A program made the translations under genes and the position numbers. A stretch of DNA of 64,000 bases, from NCBI RefSeq assembly GCF_002056795.1, contig NZ_CP020104.1:3359001-3423000 (forward strand), written 5' to 3'. This stretch comes from Spirosoma aerolatum (GTDB lineage: Bacteria; Bacteroidota; Bacteroidia; Cytophagales; Spirosomataceae). This document shows positions 34,871 through 43,476 of the stretch, in pieces. Each line of letters starts with the position of its first letter. Position 1 is the first letter of the stretch. The notes under the pieces were generated by a model, which saw only the letters and a program-made list of their open reading frames with translations, ran no database searches and was not told where the DNA came from.

Positions 34871-35722
34871 ATGATTGAAATCGGACGAATAAATACGTTG
34901 ACGGCGCTTCGGCAAACCAGTGTCGGGTTTTTTCTTGGGGACCTGTCGGATCGGAAAACGCAGGATTTTAACAATGATATTCTCCTGCCTAACAAATACG
35001 TGCCTGAAACACTGGAAATTGACGATAATATCGATGTATTTGTGTACACCGACTCCGAAGATCGTCCCATAGCTACAACCTTAACTCCCGCCATCCAGCG
35101 TAATGAGTTTGCCACATTGCAGGTGGTTTCGATAACCAGTGCCGGGGCCTTTCTGGACTGGGGGCTGGAAAAAGACCTGCTCGTGCCCCATCGCGAACAG
35201 GCCCGACCCATGCAGATTGGGGAGTGGTATGTGGTGTTCATGTACCTGGACCGGCGTACCAACCGATTGGTGGCATCGAGCAAGGTAAGCCGGTTTCTGG
35301 ACCCGGATGTCAGTGAATTACAGGAGGGCGACGAAGTGCAGTTACTGGCCTACGAAACCACAGATCTGGGTGTAAACGTTATCATTAACAACCGCTACAA
35401 GGGGCTGATTTACGCCAATGAAATTTTCCGAACCGTACAACCGGGAGATCCGCTTATTGGCTACATCAAAAACATTCGCGACGATGGCCTGGTCGATGTA
35501 AGCTTACAAAAGGCTGGTTTTGAGAACGTAGAGCCCAATGCCCAGCGCATCCTGACGCTCCTGAAAGTCGAGAACGGGTTTCTGCCGCTGACCGATAATA
35601 GCCCACCCGAGGAGATTTATAAAGCGCTTGAAATGAGCAAAAAAACCTTCAAAAAAGCCATCGGAACCCTTTATCGCGAACGAAAAATCGTGCTCGAAGA
35701 GAAAGGAATACGGCTGGTTTAG
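34871..35722 (+). CDS. S1-domain RNA-binding protein, CvfB-like
   Basis: 283 aa. Several S1-like OB-fold modules: residues about 1-60, about 75-140 (VVSITSAGAFLDWGLEKDLLVP, then MQIGEWYVVFMYLD), and about 150-215 (GVNVIINNRYKGLIYANEIF). A C-terminal winged helix (about 220-283, YKALEMSKKTFKKAIGTLYRERKI) completes the CvfB (conserved virulence factor B) fold. Cytoplasmic; the precise RNA target is unknown. Normal length. The start follows a short gap divergent from the transglycosylase. Confidence 0.9.
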   Translation: MIEIGRINTLTALRQTSVGFFLGDLSDRKTQDFNNDILLPNKYVPETLEIDDNIDVFVYTDSEDRPIATTLTPAIQRNEFATLQVVSITSAGAFLDWGLEKDLLVPHREQARPMQIGEWYVVFMYLDRRTNRLVASSKVSRFLDPDVSELQEGDEVQLLAYETTDLGVNVIINNRYKGLIYANEIFRTVQPGDPLIGYIKNIRDDGLVDVSLQKAGFENVEPNAQRILTLLKVENGFLPLTDNSPPEEIYKALEMSKKTFKKAIGTLYRERKIVLEEKGIRLV

Positions 35723-35798
35723 TATGCTTTTCTGAAGGTTTTTTTGCTGGTTGGAAGTCATCATCGTTTGCGTAACTACTCGTTGATCAGGCGGTTGT

Positions 35799-36686
35799 CT
35801 ATTTTTTATTTAGAAGCTCATTAAGGACCTGTTTAAGTCGATTGTTATCAGCATTCAAACGCAGCGACTTTTGATACATAAGAATAGCTTCTGCTCTCTT
35901 GCCACTTTGTTGTAAAATTTCGGCGTAACTGTTATAGGGTTGCCATGCCTGAGGTTCGGTGAATGTTAGAAGTTTAAGCGTCTCCAAAGCCTGATTCGTA
36001 TCACCATGTAGCAGAAATTGACGACCGGCATAATCCAGCTCTGCCGGTGAAAACGAATACTGAGTTGTATCTGCTTTGGCTATGAGAAAGCGTGCCGCTC
36101 CATAGTCGGGGCCTCCTTCCCAACGCTCGCCCGGTTCGAATTGAAGTTTGCCAAATCGCTTAAGAGCGGGTATAACATCCGCGTTCGTCAGGATTCGCTT
36201 TGGATTTTCAAGAAAATAGGGTTCAAAAATTTGCAGGTCGGCTAACCCGAATGTGTGGGAGAGTAGTTGCCGAATGGTAATTGTGGTGAATGGAAAATCA
36301 GGAAGATAGTTGATCAGCGGGTCATCAAGCTTGATCTTGCCTTGCTCGTAGAGTTGTAAAATAGCAACGGCTGTAAACGTTTTTCCAATAGACGCCAGTT
36401 GAAAACGGGTTTCATTTCGATTGAGTAATTTATCGTTCACGCGGGCAAACCCAAACGATTTCTGGTAAACAATTTTGCCTTGTTCAGCAAGCAAGACATT
36501 GCCATTCAGGCGCTGTTCGTTCTGTAAGCCGGTAAAGAGGCTATCCAAACGCTGAGTCGTCGGTTGAGCCACCGTAGGCAATTGATAGATGAACAGTAAA
36601 CTGATTAGAAGTGTAAAACAAGCAATCCCGAACCCGTTTTGTAAAGTAAACAACCAGTAACTTGATTGTAATTGATGAGGTTGCAT
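35799..36686 (-). CDS. Serine hydrolase (beta-lactamase fold) with internal deletion, fused to TPR tail
   Basis: 295 aa, N-terminal membrane or signal segment (about 19-40). The first half of a class C beta-lactamase-like domain is present, with SxxK at Ser99-Lys102 (ASIGKT), followed by TIRQLLSHTFGLAD and LQFEPGERWE (to about 190). In this family a YSN-type motif and about 150-200 further residues with the HTG/KTG motif should follow. Here the chain passes directly into GGPDYGAARFLIAK and a TPR-like C-terminus (SYAEILQQSGKRAEAILMYQ). The frame is open but key catalytic parts are gone, so it is probably inactive or has a new role. Confidence 0.75.
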   Translation of the reverse strand: MQPHQLQSSYWLFTLQNGFGIACFTLLISLLFIYQLPTVAQPTTQRLDSLFTGLQNEQRLNGNVLLAEQGKIVYQKSFGFARVNDKLLNRNETRFQLASIGKTFTAVAILQLYEQGKIKLDDPLINYLPDFPFTTITIRQLLSHTFGLADLQIFEPYFLENPKRILTNADVIPALKRFGKLQFEPGERWEGGPDYGAARFLIAKADTTQYSFSPAELDYAGRQFLLHGDTNQALETLKLLTFTEPQAWQPYNSYAEILQQSGKRAEAILMYQKSLRLNADNNRLKQVLNELLNKK

Positions 36687-37063
36687 AAGTTCAATAATGG
36701 TAAATTATTAATTCAACTTTTGTAGAAAAAATGACTTGCCAATAGCCTGTTTTTATTGCTATGTGCTTGATTTTCAGTGTTTTGATTTTATTTGAATTTT
36801 AGTTGTACTGCCCAGAATTGGACAGCATTCGTTCATTTGCGGATATCTCTAGCTAATTCCTGGCCTAATTTTAACGATCAGTAAGTGCCATTTTTAACCA
36901 AACATTAACCTTCACTTTAAGCCTGCTTCAGGCTGCCTGACGTTTTTTGTATGGTCGGCAAGAGGTCCCATTGACGGCTGAATTCCAACTGGATTTTCGC
37001 CGGAATTGGGCTCAACTACCGACCGTGAATACAACAAATTGTATTTGAAACAGAAGACAGTTA
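36687..37063. other. Intergenic region between divergent genes
   Basis: 377 bp, AT-rich. It should hold the divergent promoters of the truncated serine hydrolase and the aromatic-rich secreted protein. No exact TAnnTTTG box, strong hairpin, tRNA or coding frame was found. Confidence 0.45.
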
Positions 37064-38449
37064 ATGCCTTCATTAGCAGTCATGAAAGCGTTCATTCAAC
37101 TCCCCGCCAAAGCGTTGTTGCTTGCCATTGGATTAGCCGGGGCTGGTTTACACCCCTCCTTTGCGCAAGTAACCGAACCTGAACAGCAATCGGCTCCTGT
37201 AACCGACCAAACGATTATCTCTGCCATTGCCCCGTACCGCGACGATGTTCGTCGATCTATTCTACTGGTCAGTCAGCAACCTCAGGTACTGACAGCGCTG
37301 GCTCAGCAACGGGCCAACAGTGAACAGACCTTTGTGAATCGGATTCAGACCTATGGACAGAAGAAACAGGCCTGGTTTTACGACATCGCCCGGTTTCCGG
37401 ATGTGATGCACGCGCTGGCAACCCTGCCTGCCGGAACCAGCGAATCGTCGGTGAAAGACCTGACGAAAAACTTACCCGCTGATTTGCAGGAAACCGCCTG
37501 GAAACTGTATCGCCATCATCACGATGATCTGGTGCAGGTTGATAATCTGAATCAACAGGCCGACCTGGCATTCGATAACCTGATCAACCCACTGGATATT
37601 CCAACGCAGAATGCCTTCCGGCAATTGATCAACATGCCGGACGTGCTGACTCAACTGACTGACCAGATCGATAAAACGACCCTTCTGGGCGAAGCGTATC
37701 GCGCTAATCCTGATCAGGTTACCAGAGATTTGACGGCTTTGCACGATAGTTTATCCGTACAGAACCAGCAGGAACTGGCTGCCTATCAGAATGAGCTGAA
37801 TAACGACCCGCAGGCTAAACAGGAATTGCAACAGGCTGGACAGGCCTATGCACAGGCCAATGGGTACAATACGGGTATCAATCCTAACCCTGCCTGGGTG
37901 AATAGCTCGTATTATTATCAGAACCCCTATCCATTCTGGTTTGGGTATCCTTACTGGTACGCATCGCCACTCTGGTATCCATCGGCCTGGTGGTATGGAA
38001 CAGGCTTCTATTTTGGACTTGGTGGCAACATGGTCATGTTCGGTTTACCGTCGCTGGGCTTCTCAAACTGGTTCTTTACCACAGGCCGATACGCCTACCC
38101 GCATTTGTATAACCGTTTCAATAATTACTATGTCCGTACCATTGGCGAACGACATGTCTGGGCACCGGCCAATGCCGGGTTTATGTCGGCTGCCCATCGT
38201 GCCTTTGGGTCTGGCATACCCAACGCCCGTGCCAATTGGCTGACCAATCCTGGCCAGTACAGCCGGTCGGTTAATGGGAACAATGCAGGTTCAGCGCGGG
38301 TAGCATCGCCTGGCCGTTATCAGGGCGCTAACGCCAATACATACCACTCGCAGGCTTGGGGTGGTGCATCCCGGTCGTTTGGAGGTGGTGGATTTAGTGG
38401 TGGAGGCTTCCATGGTGGCTTTGGCGGTTTCCACGGTGGCCGTCGTTAG
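37064..38449 (+). CDS. Secreted Gln-rich protein with Tyr/Trp-rich and Gly-rich C-terminus
   Basis: 461 aa; ATG 37082 (MKAFIQLPAKALLLAIG) is an alternative start. Signal peptide to about residue 34 (SFAQ). The N-terminal two-thirds (about 45-285) are helical and rich in Gln, Asn and Asp. Residues about 290-345 are extremely rich in Tyr, Trp, Phe and Pro (YYYQNPYPFWFGYPYWYASP), and the end is Gly/Phe/His-rich (FGGGGFSGGGFHGGFGGFHG). I do not recognise a family. Such composition suggests a sticky extracellular or outer-membrane-linked matrix protein; that is inference only. Confidence 0.65.
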   Translation: MPSLAVMKAFIQLPAKALLLAIGLAGAGLHPSFAQVTEPEQQSAPVTDQTIISAIAPYRDDVRRSILLVSQQPQVLTALAQQRANSEQTFVNRIQTYGQKKQAWFYDIARFPDVMHALATLPAGTSESSVKDLTKNLPADLQETAWKLYRHHHDDLVQVDNLNQQADLAFDNLINPLDIPTQNAFRQLINMPDVLTQLTDQIDKTTLLGEAYRANPDQVTRDLTALHDSLSVQNQQELAAYQNELNNDPQAKQELQQAGQAYAQANGYNTGINPNPAWVNSSYYYQNPYPFWFGYPYWYASPLWYPSAWWYGTGFYFGLGGNMVMFGLPSLGFSNWFFTTGRYAYPHLYNRFNNYYVRTIGERHVWAPANAGFMSAAHRAFGSGIPNARANWLTNPGQYSRSVNGNNAGSARVASPGRYQGANANTYHSQAWGGASRSFGGGGFSGGGFHGGFGGFHGGRR

Positions 38450-38455
38450 CAAAGC

Positions 38456-38534
38456 GGTATTCAATTACAGAAAGCTGTGGATTGATGTGAACATATTGGT
38501 TGCATCAATCCACAGCTTTCTGTAATTGAATACC
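38456..38534. terminator. 32-bp perfect stem-loop after the aromatic-rich protein gene
   Basis: Arms 38456-38487 and 38503-38534 are perfectly complementary with a 15-nt loop, starting 7 bp after the stop codon. The longest perfect stem in the window. It is only moderately GC-rich and has no T-run at its 3' side (followed by ATCCTTTC). It separates this gene from the OmpR-type regulator downstream. Confidence 0.7.
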
Positions 38535-38567
38535 ATCCTTTCTGGCAAGTTGGTAGAGAAGTTTTTC

Positions 38568-38575
38568 TAATTTCG
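38568..38575 (+). promoter_or_regulatory. Possible promoter -7 box TAATTTCG of the OmpR-type regulator
   Basis: Seven of eight positions match TAnnTTTG. It ends 17 bp before the ATG at 38593. TTGG at 38550-38553 is upstream but the spacing (14 bp) is shorter than usual. Confidence 0.3.
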
Positions 38576-38592
38576 CGCCAACTATTACCACT

Positions 38593-39270
38593 ATGCATAT
38601 ACTCATCGTTGAAGATGAAGCATCGATAGCCGGTTTTCTTCGGAAGGGACTCGAAGCAAATGGCTTTCATGTTCAGATTGCCTCCGACGGGCTTATGGGG
38701 CAAAAAATGGCCCTTGATTACCCCTATGATCTGATTATTGCTGATGTCAATCTACCCCGGCAAAATGGACGGGATATGGTAGAAATTCTCCGTAGACAGC
38801 AGGTCGATACCCCGATTCTGATGCTCAGTGCACTGGGGACCTCCAACGATATTATTACCGGACTGGATGTAGGGGCCGACGATTATCTGGTCAAGCCCGT
38901 TCAGTTTGATATTCTGATGGCTCGCGTACGGGCGTTGACCCGGCGTCATACCGGACGGTTAAATTCAGAACCAACGCTGGTGGTTGGGGATCTGGTGCTC
39001 AATCAGGACGAGCGGACTGCCAAACGCGGTAATCGGCCCATTAATCTGACCGCCAAGGAGTTTCAGTTGCTGGAATACCTAATGCAGAATCAGGGTCGGG
39101 TCGTGTCCCGTGCTTCGATTGCCGAACAGGTCTGGGATATGCAATACACTATGAGTAGCAATTCGATCGAAGTGTATGTGGGTATTCTGCGCAAAAAAAT
39201 CGACCAGCCCGGCTCCCCCCAACTGATTCATACTGTCATTGGCGAAGGCTATGTGCTGCGGGCACCGTAA
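38593..39270 (+). CDS. OmpR/PhoB-family response regulator
   Basis: 225 aa. N-terminal receiver with acidic pocket E7-D8, phospho-acceptor Asp51 (DLIIADVNLP) and Lys101 (DDYLVKPV). C-terminal winged helix (about 125-225): INLTAKEFQLLEYLMQNQGRVVSRA, then SIEVYVGILRKKID and VIGEGYVL. It regulates transcription on phosphorylation. No histidine kinase lies next to it, so the partner must be elsewhere. A 32-bp hairpin insulates it from the gene before it and an imperfect hairpin follows it. Confidence 0.94.
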   Translation: MHILIVEDEASIAGFLRKGLEANGFHVQIASDGLMGQKMALDYPYDLIIADVNLPRQNGRDMVEILRRQQVDTPILMLSALGTSNDIITGLDVGADDYLVKPVQFDILMARVRALTRRHTGRLNSEPTLVVGDLVLNQDERTAKRGNRPINLTAKEFQLLEYLMQNQGRVVSRASIAEQVWDMQYTMSSNSIEVYVGILRKKIDQPGSPQLIHTVIGEGYVLRAP

Positions 39271-39280
39271 ACATTGTCTT

Positions 39281-39385
39281 TAATGGTCATTAAGTGGTCA
39301 TTTATTGTTATTCGTCGTACGGCAAATTATTCATTTACAATAGACGTTAATCAATGACTACCCAATGACCACTTAATCACTATTA
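39281..39385. terminator. Imperfect inverted repeat between convergent genes
   Basis: Arms 39281-39302 and 39364-39385 match at 20 of 22 positions with a 61-nt spacer. It lies between the regulator stop (39270) and the M28 peptidase stop (39388). The left arm carries a short direct repeat (GGTCATT twice). Probably a weak bidirectional terminator. Confidence 0.5.
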
Positions 39386-39387
39386 AC

Positions 39388-40893
39388 TTATCGTTCCAGT
39401 TTAAAGCCCTTATCCCGCCTTACGCGTTGCGGTCGGTTGGCCACATCCCAGCCCGTCAGGTAAATCCAGCGGGCAATACGCGTCACTTTTGCGGTATTGA
39501 TGCGGTCGGGTTCGTCTTTGGGGGTATGATAGTCGGTATGAAGAAGCGTGGTGAAGGCAATGGCAGGCACATTGGCACGGGCGTAGGGGAGGTGGTCGGA
39601 ACGGAAATACCAGCCTTCAGGATGATCAGGTTTATCCCATAGCGTGTCGAGTTTAAAATGCGCTTCCGACTGATTGACCGCCAGAGCCGCATTAACCAGA
39701 TCGGTCGAGTTGCGATGCGGAGGCTGTTGCCCCAGAATACAGGCACTGTCGGGGGCGTTTCGGCCAATCATTTCCGCATTCAGGACCGCAACGATGGATT
39801 CTTTGGGTATGGTTGGTTTGTCGACAAAATACCGGGAACCCAGTAACCCCCGCTCTTCGGCACCGTGAAAAACAAATAACGCCGACCGCTTGCCGGGTTT
39901 CTGCGCAAATGCCCGTCCAATAGCCATCGTTGCTACACAACCACTGGCATTATCATCGGCCCCGTTCCAGATCGAATCCCCGGCAACTGCCCGCCGAACG
40001 CCATCATGATCCTGATGTGTACTGAACAACACGTACTCATTCTTAAGCGTAGGGTCAGTGCCTGGAACTTTGGCAACAATGTTCACCGATGGATAGCTGA
40101 AACTTTCTACATTAACCACGTTGGTAAATTGCTGGCCCGGCTGTTTGATCCAGGAAAGCGCACTGTTTGGGAGCCAAACGGTGGGCGCCTGCGAAAATAC
40201 GCGGGTATTGGCTCCGCCGGGTAAATCGTACCGACCCCGTTCCAGACCCGTTGTCCAGCGGTCGAAATAGAATTGAGCATCGGCATTGGAAATCCAGACA
40301 ACGGCGAGTGCCCCGGCTTTGATGAGTTCGGCGGCCCGTCGGTTCATGGTACCCGTCAGGAACCGACGGTAACTCAGTTCGGCTGGGGGCGTTCCCGAAA
40401 ATTCCAGGGCTACCGCTTTCCCTTTGATAGCTACGTTAGCGAGTTCTTCGGGTGTACCTTTCCCAACAAAGACCAGCGGGGCATCAACCGACGCAATGGC
40501 AGGAGCCAGAATAAATGCATCCTGCCCATGCGTAAGGGTGTGAGTACCAATGTTGAGTCGACTGGTTTCAGTGATGCGAGTGCGCTGGATATGAAAAAAC
40601 TGAAAAAAAGTACCGTCGTCCCCGGCTGGTTGAAGGCCCATCGCCCGAAGTTGATCGGCAATCCAGACCGAGGCTTTGAGTTCATCGAGAGACCCCGCTT
40701 CCCGACCTCGAAAGTGATCGCCCGCCAATGCAAACAGGTCCCGCTTAATGTCGCTTTCTTTAATAGCCGATACCGCGTTGCCCATCTGCGTTGCTTTTGA
40801 TTGGGCCTGGCTTGTAATCGAAGGGCCTACTGCCAGGAGAGCCAACGCGAGGGTAAACCGTTTTAGCCCTGTTCGTTTGTTATGAAGAATCAT
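39388..40893 (-). CDS. M28-family metallopeptidase
   Basis: 501 aa from ATG 40893; an upstream ATT codon at 40929 is not credible and overlaps the promoter box. Signal peptide to about residue 31 (TSQAQS). The zinc-binding core lies at about 270-440: FSTHQDHDGV (His and Asp), WNGADDNASGC (bridging Asp), FHGAEERGLLGS (catalytic Glu and ligand Glu), and HTDYHTPKDEPD (His). The position usually occupied by a ligand Asp reads LNAEMIGRN. A PA-like insert is present in the first half. An aminopeptidase acting on periplasmic peptides is most likely. Confidence 0.9.
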   Translation of the reverse strand: MILHNKRTGLKRFTLALALLAVGPSITSQAQSKATQMGNAVSAIKESDIKRDLFALAGDHFRGREAGSLDELKASVWIADQLRAMGLQPAGDDGTFFQFFHIQRTRITETSRLNIGTHTLTHGQDAFILAPAIASVDAPLVFVGKGTPEELANVAIKGKAVALEFSGTPPAELSYRRFLTGTMNRRAAELIKAGALAVVWISNADAQFYFDRWTTGLERGRYDLPGGANTRVFSQAPTVWLPNSALSWIKQPGQQFTNVVNVESFSYPSVNIVAKVPGTDPTLKNEYVLFSTHQDHDGVRRAVAGDSIWNGADDNASGCVATMAIGRAFAQKPGKRSALFVFHGAEERGLLGSRYFVDKPTIPKESIVAVLNAEMIGRNAPDSACILGQQPPHRNSTDLVNAALAVNQSEAHFKLDTLWDKPDHPEGWYFRSDHLPYARANVPAIAFTTLLHTDYHTPKDEPDRINTAKVTRIARWIYLTGWDVANRPQRVRRDKGFKLER

Positions 40894-40924
40894 GGTTGTA
40901 TTGTCTGACAACGTTTTGGAAGAG

Positions 40925-40932
40925 AGCAAATC
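40925..40932 (-). promoter_or_regulatory. Promoter -7 box TAGATTTG of the M28 peptidase gene
   Basis: Exact TAnnTTTG match on the minus strand, 31 bp upstream of ATG 40893, giving a leader of about 25 nt. It supports the ATG start over longer readings. A -33 element is not clear. Confidence 0.5.
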
Positions 40933-41003
40933 TACATAGCACGGCGATTCCCTGGGTCAGTTCACAACGATAAAACCTTATATTAGGGGGCAAACAACCG
41001 ACT

Positions 41004-42569
41004 ATGAAACGAACTCTCCTCTTAGTACAAGCACTCGCTGTTTTGAGCCTACTCTACCTGGGTGGACAAACTGCTCCGGCCCAATCCAGAAAATCACCGA
41101 TTGATCCAGCGATCCGTTATGATGCCTACATCCAGCAGGCCGTTAAAGACTGGAACGTACCGGGCCTGACCGTTACGGTTGTAAAAAATGGAAAAACCCT
41201 GCTCAAGAAAGGCTACGGCGTTCGGGAACAGGGGAAGCCGGGCGCTGTCGATACGCAGACACTCTTTGCCATGGCCTCGACTACCAAAGCGATGACAGCC
41301 GCCTGTTTGGGTATGCTTGTTGATGAAGGCAAACTGCACTGGGATGATCCGGTGATGAAGTACCTGCCCGATTTTCAGTTCTACGACCCGGCCGTCACCC
41401 GTGAAGTTCGGGTACGTGACTTGCTCATTCATAACACGGGTGTAGGGAATGCCGATGTTCTTTGGGCAGCCATGGAGATCCCATCGGATGAAATTCTGCG
41501 AAGAGTTCGGTTGATTAAGCCGTCGTATTCACTGCGGTCCAGCTTTATTTATCAGAATATCATGTATCTGGCTGCTGGGAAGGTCATCGAAAATGTGAGT
41601 GGAGTGCCCTGGGCAACGTTTATTCGCACCCGGCTGTTCGAACCGCTGGGCATGAGCCGGACAAAAGCCCATTTCAAAGAGGTATCGGATGCTAACCGGG
41701 CCAAACCCCATATGGAGATTAACGATACCATTCGGGTGGTCAATAGCCTGAAAGAAGAAGGACTGGTAGATGCCGTAGGGCCAGCCGGTTCCGTCTGGAC
41801 CTGCCCCGATGATGTTACGGCCTGGATGCAATGTATGCTCGACAGTGGCCGATACGCAGGTAAAACGTTGCTCAAACCGACTACCTGGGCTGAGCTTTTC
41901 AAACCACAGACGCTGGTAACCGACAGTCAGTTCTACCCGACGCAGCTATTAACCAAACCGGTCTGGAAAACGTACGGTCTGGGCTGGTTTCAGCACGACT
42001 ATCGTGGCCATCGGGTTAATTTTCATACCGGGAGCCTGACAGGTATGGTGGCCATTCATGGCCAGTTGCCCGATCAGAAACTGGCTGTTTATATTCAGGG
42101 GAATCTCGATCATGCCGAATTGCGTCATGCACTCATGTACCGGGCTTTCGACGAGTTTGGGCTGGGCGTTGAACATGATTGGAGTAAAGCGTTTCAGCAG
42201 TTGTATCGCGGATTCAAGCAACAGGCCAAACAGGCTGAACGTAAGGCCGATAGCTCCCGTGTCCAGAATACGAAACCATCGTTGCCCTTGACGGCTTACG
42301 CAGGGGCTTATACTGACCCCTTATATGGTACAATTGATGTAACCTTAAAAGATGGTCGATTGTATGCGTCCATGAATAACGTACTCACCGGCTACCTCGA
42401 TCATTGGCATTTCGATACGTTTCGACTTACATACGATCAATTCTGGAACGGCAAAGATGCCATCAGCTTCATCCTCGATCAGCGGGGAAAAGTTGCTAAA
42501 ATAACAGGCGGGGGTATGGAGCTAACGAAAGCCCCTGAAACACCCGATAAGCCGATCTCGACCCGATAG
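41004..42569 (+). CDS. Serine hydrolase, class C beta-lactamase family, with DUF3471-type C-terminus
   Basis: 521 aa. Signal peptide to about residue 27 (APAQS). Beta-lactamase fold (about 35-390) with intact SxxK Ser92-Lys95 (ASTTKAM), a Tyr-x-Asn region (FIYQNIMYLAAG) and FHTGSLTGM in the KTG position. A C-terminal lipocalin-like DUF3471 domain (about 425-510, AYAGAYTDPLYGTIDVTLKDG) follows. These are usually D-peptidases or esterases rather than beta-lactamases. Unlike the one at 35799, this gene is complete. Confidence 0.92.
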   Translation: MKRTLLLVQALAVLSLLYLGGQTAPAQSRKSPIDPAIRYDAYIQQAVKDWNVPGLTVTVVKNGKTLLKKGYGVREQGKPGAVDTQTLFAMASTTKAMTAACLGMLVDEGKLHWDDPVMKYLPDFQFYDPAVTREVRVRDLLIHNTGVGNADVLWAAMEIPSDEILRRVRLIKPSYSLRSSFIYQNIMYLAAGKVIENVSGVPWATFIRTRLFEPLGMSRTKAHFKEVSDANRAKPHMEINDTIRVVNSLKEEGLVDAVGPAGSVWTCPDDVTAWMQCMLDSGRYAGKTLLKPTTWAELFKPQTLVTDSQFYPTQLLTKPVWKTYGLGWFQHDYRGHRVNFHTGSLTGMVAIHGQLPDQKLAVYIQGNLDHAELRHALMYRAFDEFGLGVEHDWSKAFQQLYRGFKQQAKQAERKADSSRVQNTKPSLPLTAYAGAYTDPLYGTIDVTLKDGRLYASMNNVLTGYLDHWHFDTFRLTYDQFWNGKDAISFILDQRGKVAKITGGGMELTKAPETPDKPISTR

Positions 42570-42586
42570 ATGGTCAACTAGGGTCA

Positions 42587-42642
42587 GGTCTTGTCAAGAA
42601 TCGTTAGGCTGGTGAGCATTTCTGACGACTCTTGATAAGACC
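42587..42642. terminator. Stem-loop after the serine hydrolase gene
   Basis: Arms 42587-42604 and 42625-42642 pair over 18 positions with one G-U and one mismatch, loop 20 nt. Starts 18 bp after the stop; followed by CGCCCCCTTTC without a strong T-run. Confidence 0.55.
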
Positions 42643-42763
42643 CGCCCCCTTTCACTGAAAAATAGGCTACAAAAAGAATTTTTAAAATACGTGAACATTT
42701 TTGAAAAATTAAATGTATATACATCAAATACCTTAACATATAATTTTCAAAATACATACAACT

Positions 42764-43312
42764 ATGGCAACGGAAACCGCCACTACGACAACCTGGGCAA
42801 TCGATCCTTCACACTCTGAAGTACAATTTAAAGTAAAACACCTCGTTATTTCGACCGTTACAGGCTCGTTTGGTGCCTTTGAAGGAACGGTAGAAAGCGA
42901 AGGTGATGATTTCAGCAACGCAAAAGTTTCTTTCTCGGCCGATATTGACAGCATCAGCACGGGTCATGAGCAACGGGATGGGCACCTGAAATCAGCCGAT
43001 TTCTTTGATGCCGAAAATCACCCAAAACTGACATTCGTATCGACCAGCATGACGAAAGTTGACGACGATACCTATACTGTCACTGGCGATCTGACCATTC
43101 GGGGTACTACGAAACCTATAACACTGAAAGCGGAATACGGCGGTCAGATGGGCGATTTCTATGGTCAGACCAAAGCCGGTTTTGAACTGTCGGGTATCAT
43201 CAAACGGAAAGAATTTGGCCTGTCGTGGGATGCTGTTACTGAAGCGGGTGGCGTCGTTGTAAGCGACGATGTGAAACTTGTCCTGAACATCCAATTGACG
43301 AAACAGAGCTAA
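42764..43312 (+). CDS. YceI-family protein
   Basis: 182 aa, a lipocalin-like beta-barrel that binds polyisoprenoid or other amphiphiles. Family motifs: WAIDPSHSEVQFKVKHL, GTVESEGDDFSNAKVSFSAD, HEQRDGHLKSADFFDAENHP and DLTIRGTTKPI. There is no signal peptide, so this member is cytoplasmic, unlike E. coli YceI. Upstream DNA (42655-42763) is very AT-rich. A good terminator follows. Single gene. Confidence 0.95.
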   Translation: MATETATTTTWAIDPSHSEVQFKVKHLVISTVTGSFGAFEGTVESEGDDFSNAKVSFSADIDSISTGHEQRDGHLKSADFFDAENHPKLTFVSTSMTKVDDDTYTVTGDLTIRGTTKPITLKAEYGGQMGDFYGQTKAGFELSGIIKRKEFGLSWDAVTEAGGVVVSDDVKLVLNIQLTKQS

Positions 43313-43346
43313 TCGGCTCAGAGATATATACAACCTGATTGAGGTA

Positions 43347-43388
43347 AATTCCGGTAAAGATGGGCAACTTTCTTTCCGGAATTTTTTA
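43347..43388 (+). terminator. Rho-independent terminator after the YceI gene
   Basis: Stem AAATTCCGG (43347-43355) pairs with CCGGAATTT on the 3' side, extended by TAAAG/CTTT with one bulge, and is followed by a T-run ending at about 43388. It lies 34 bp after the stop at 43312. Confidence 0.75.
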
Positions 43389-43476
43389 TTTCATTCACAA
43401 TGTATATCAAAACGATCTTACTGATTTAACCGAGTTTTCTGGGTAATTCGTATTTTGGGCTACCAATCAACCTACT

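Noticed and set aside
40273..40800. 175-codon open frame opposite the M28 peptidase
   Set aside because: Overlaps the zinc-peptidase coding region on the other strand; no family resemblance.
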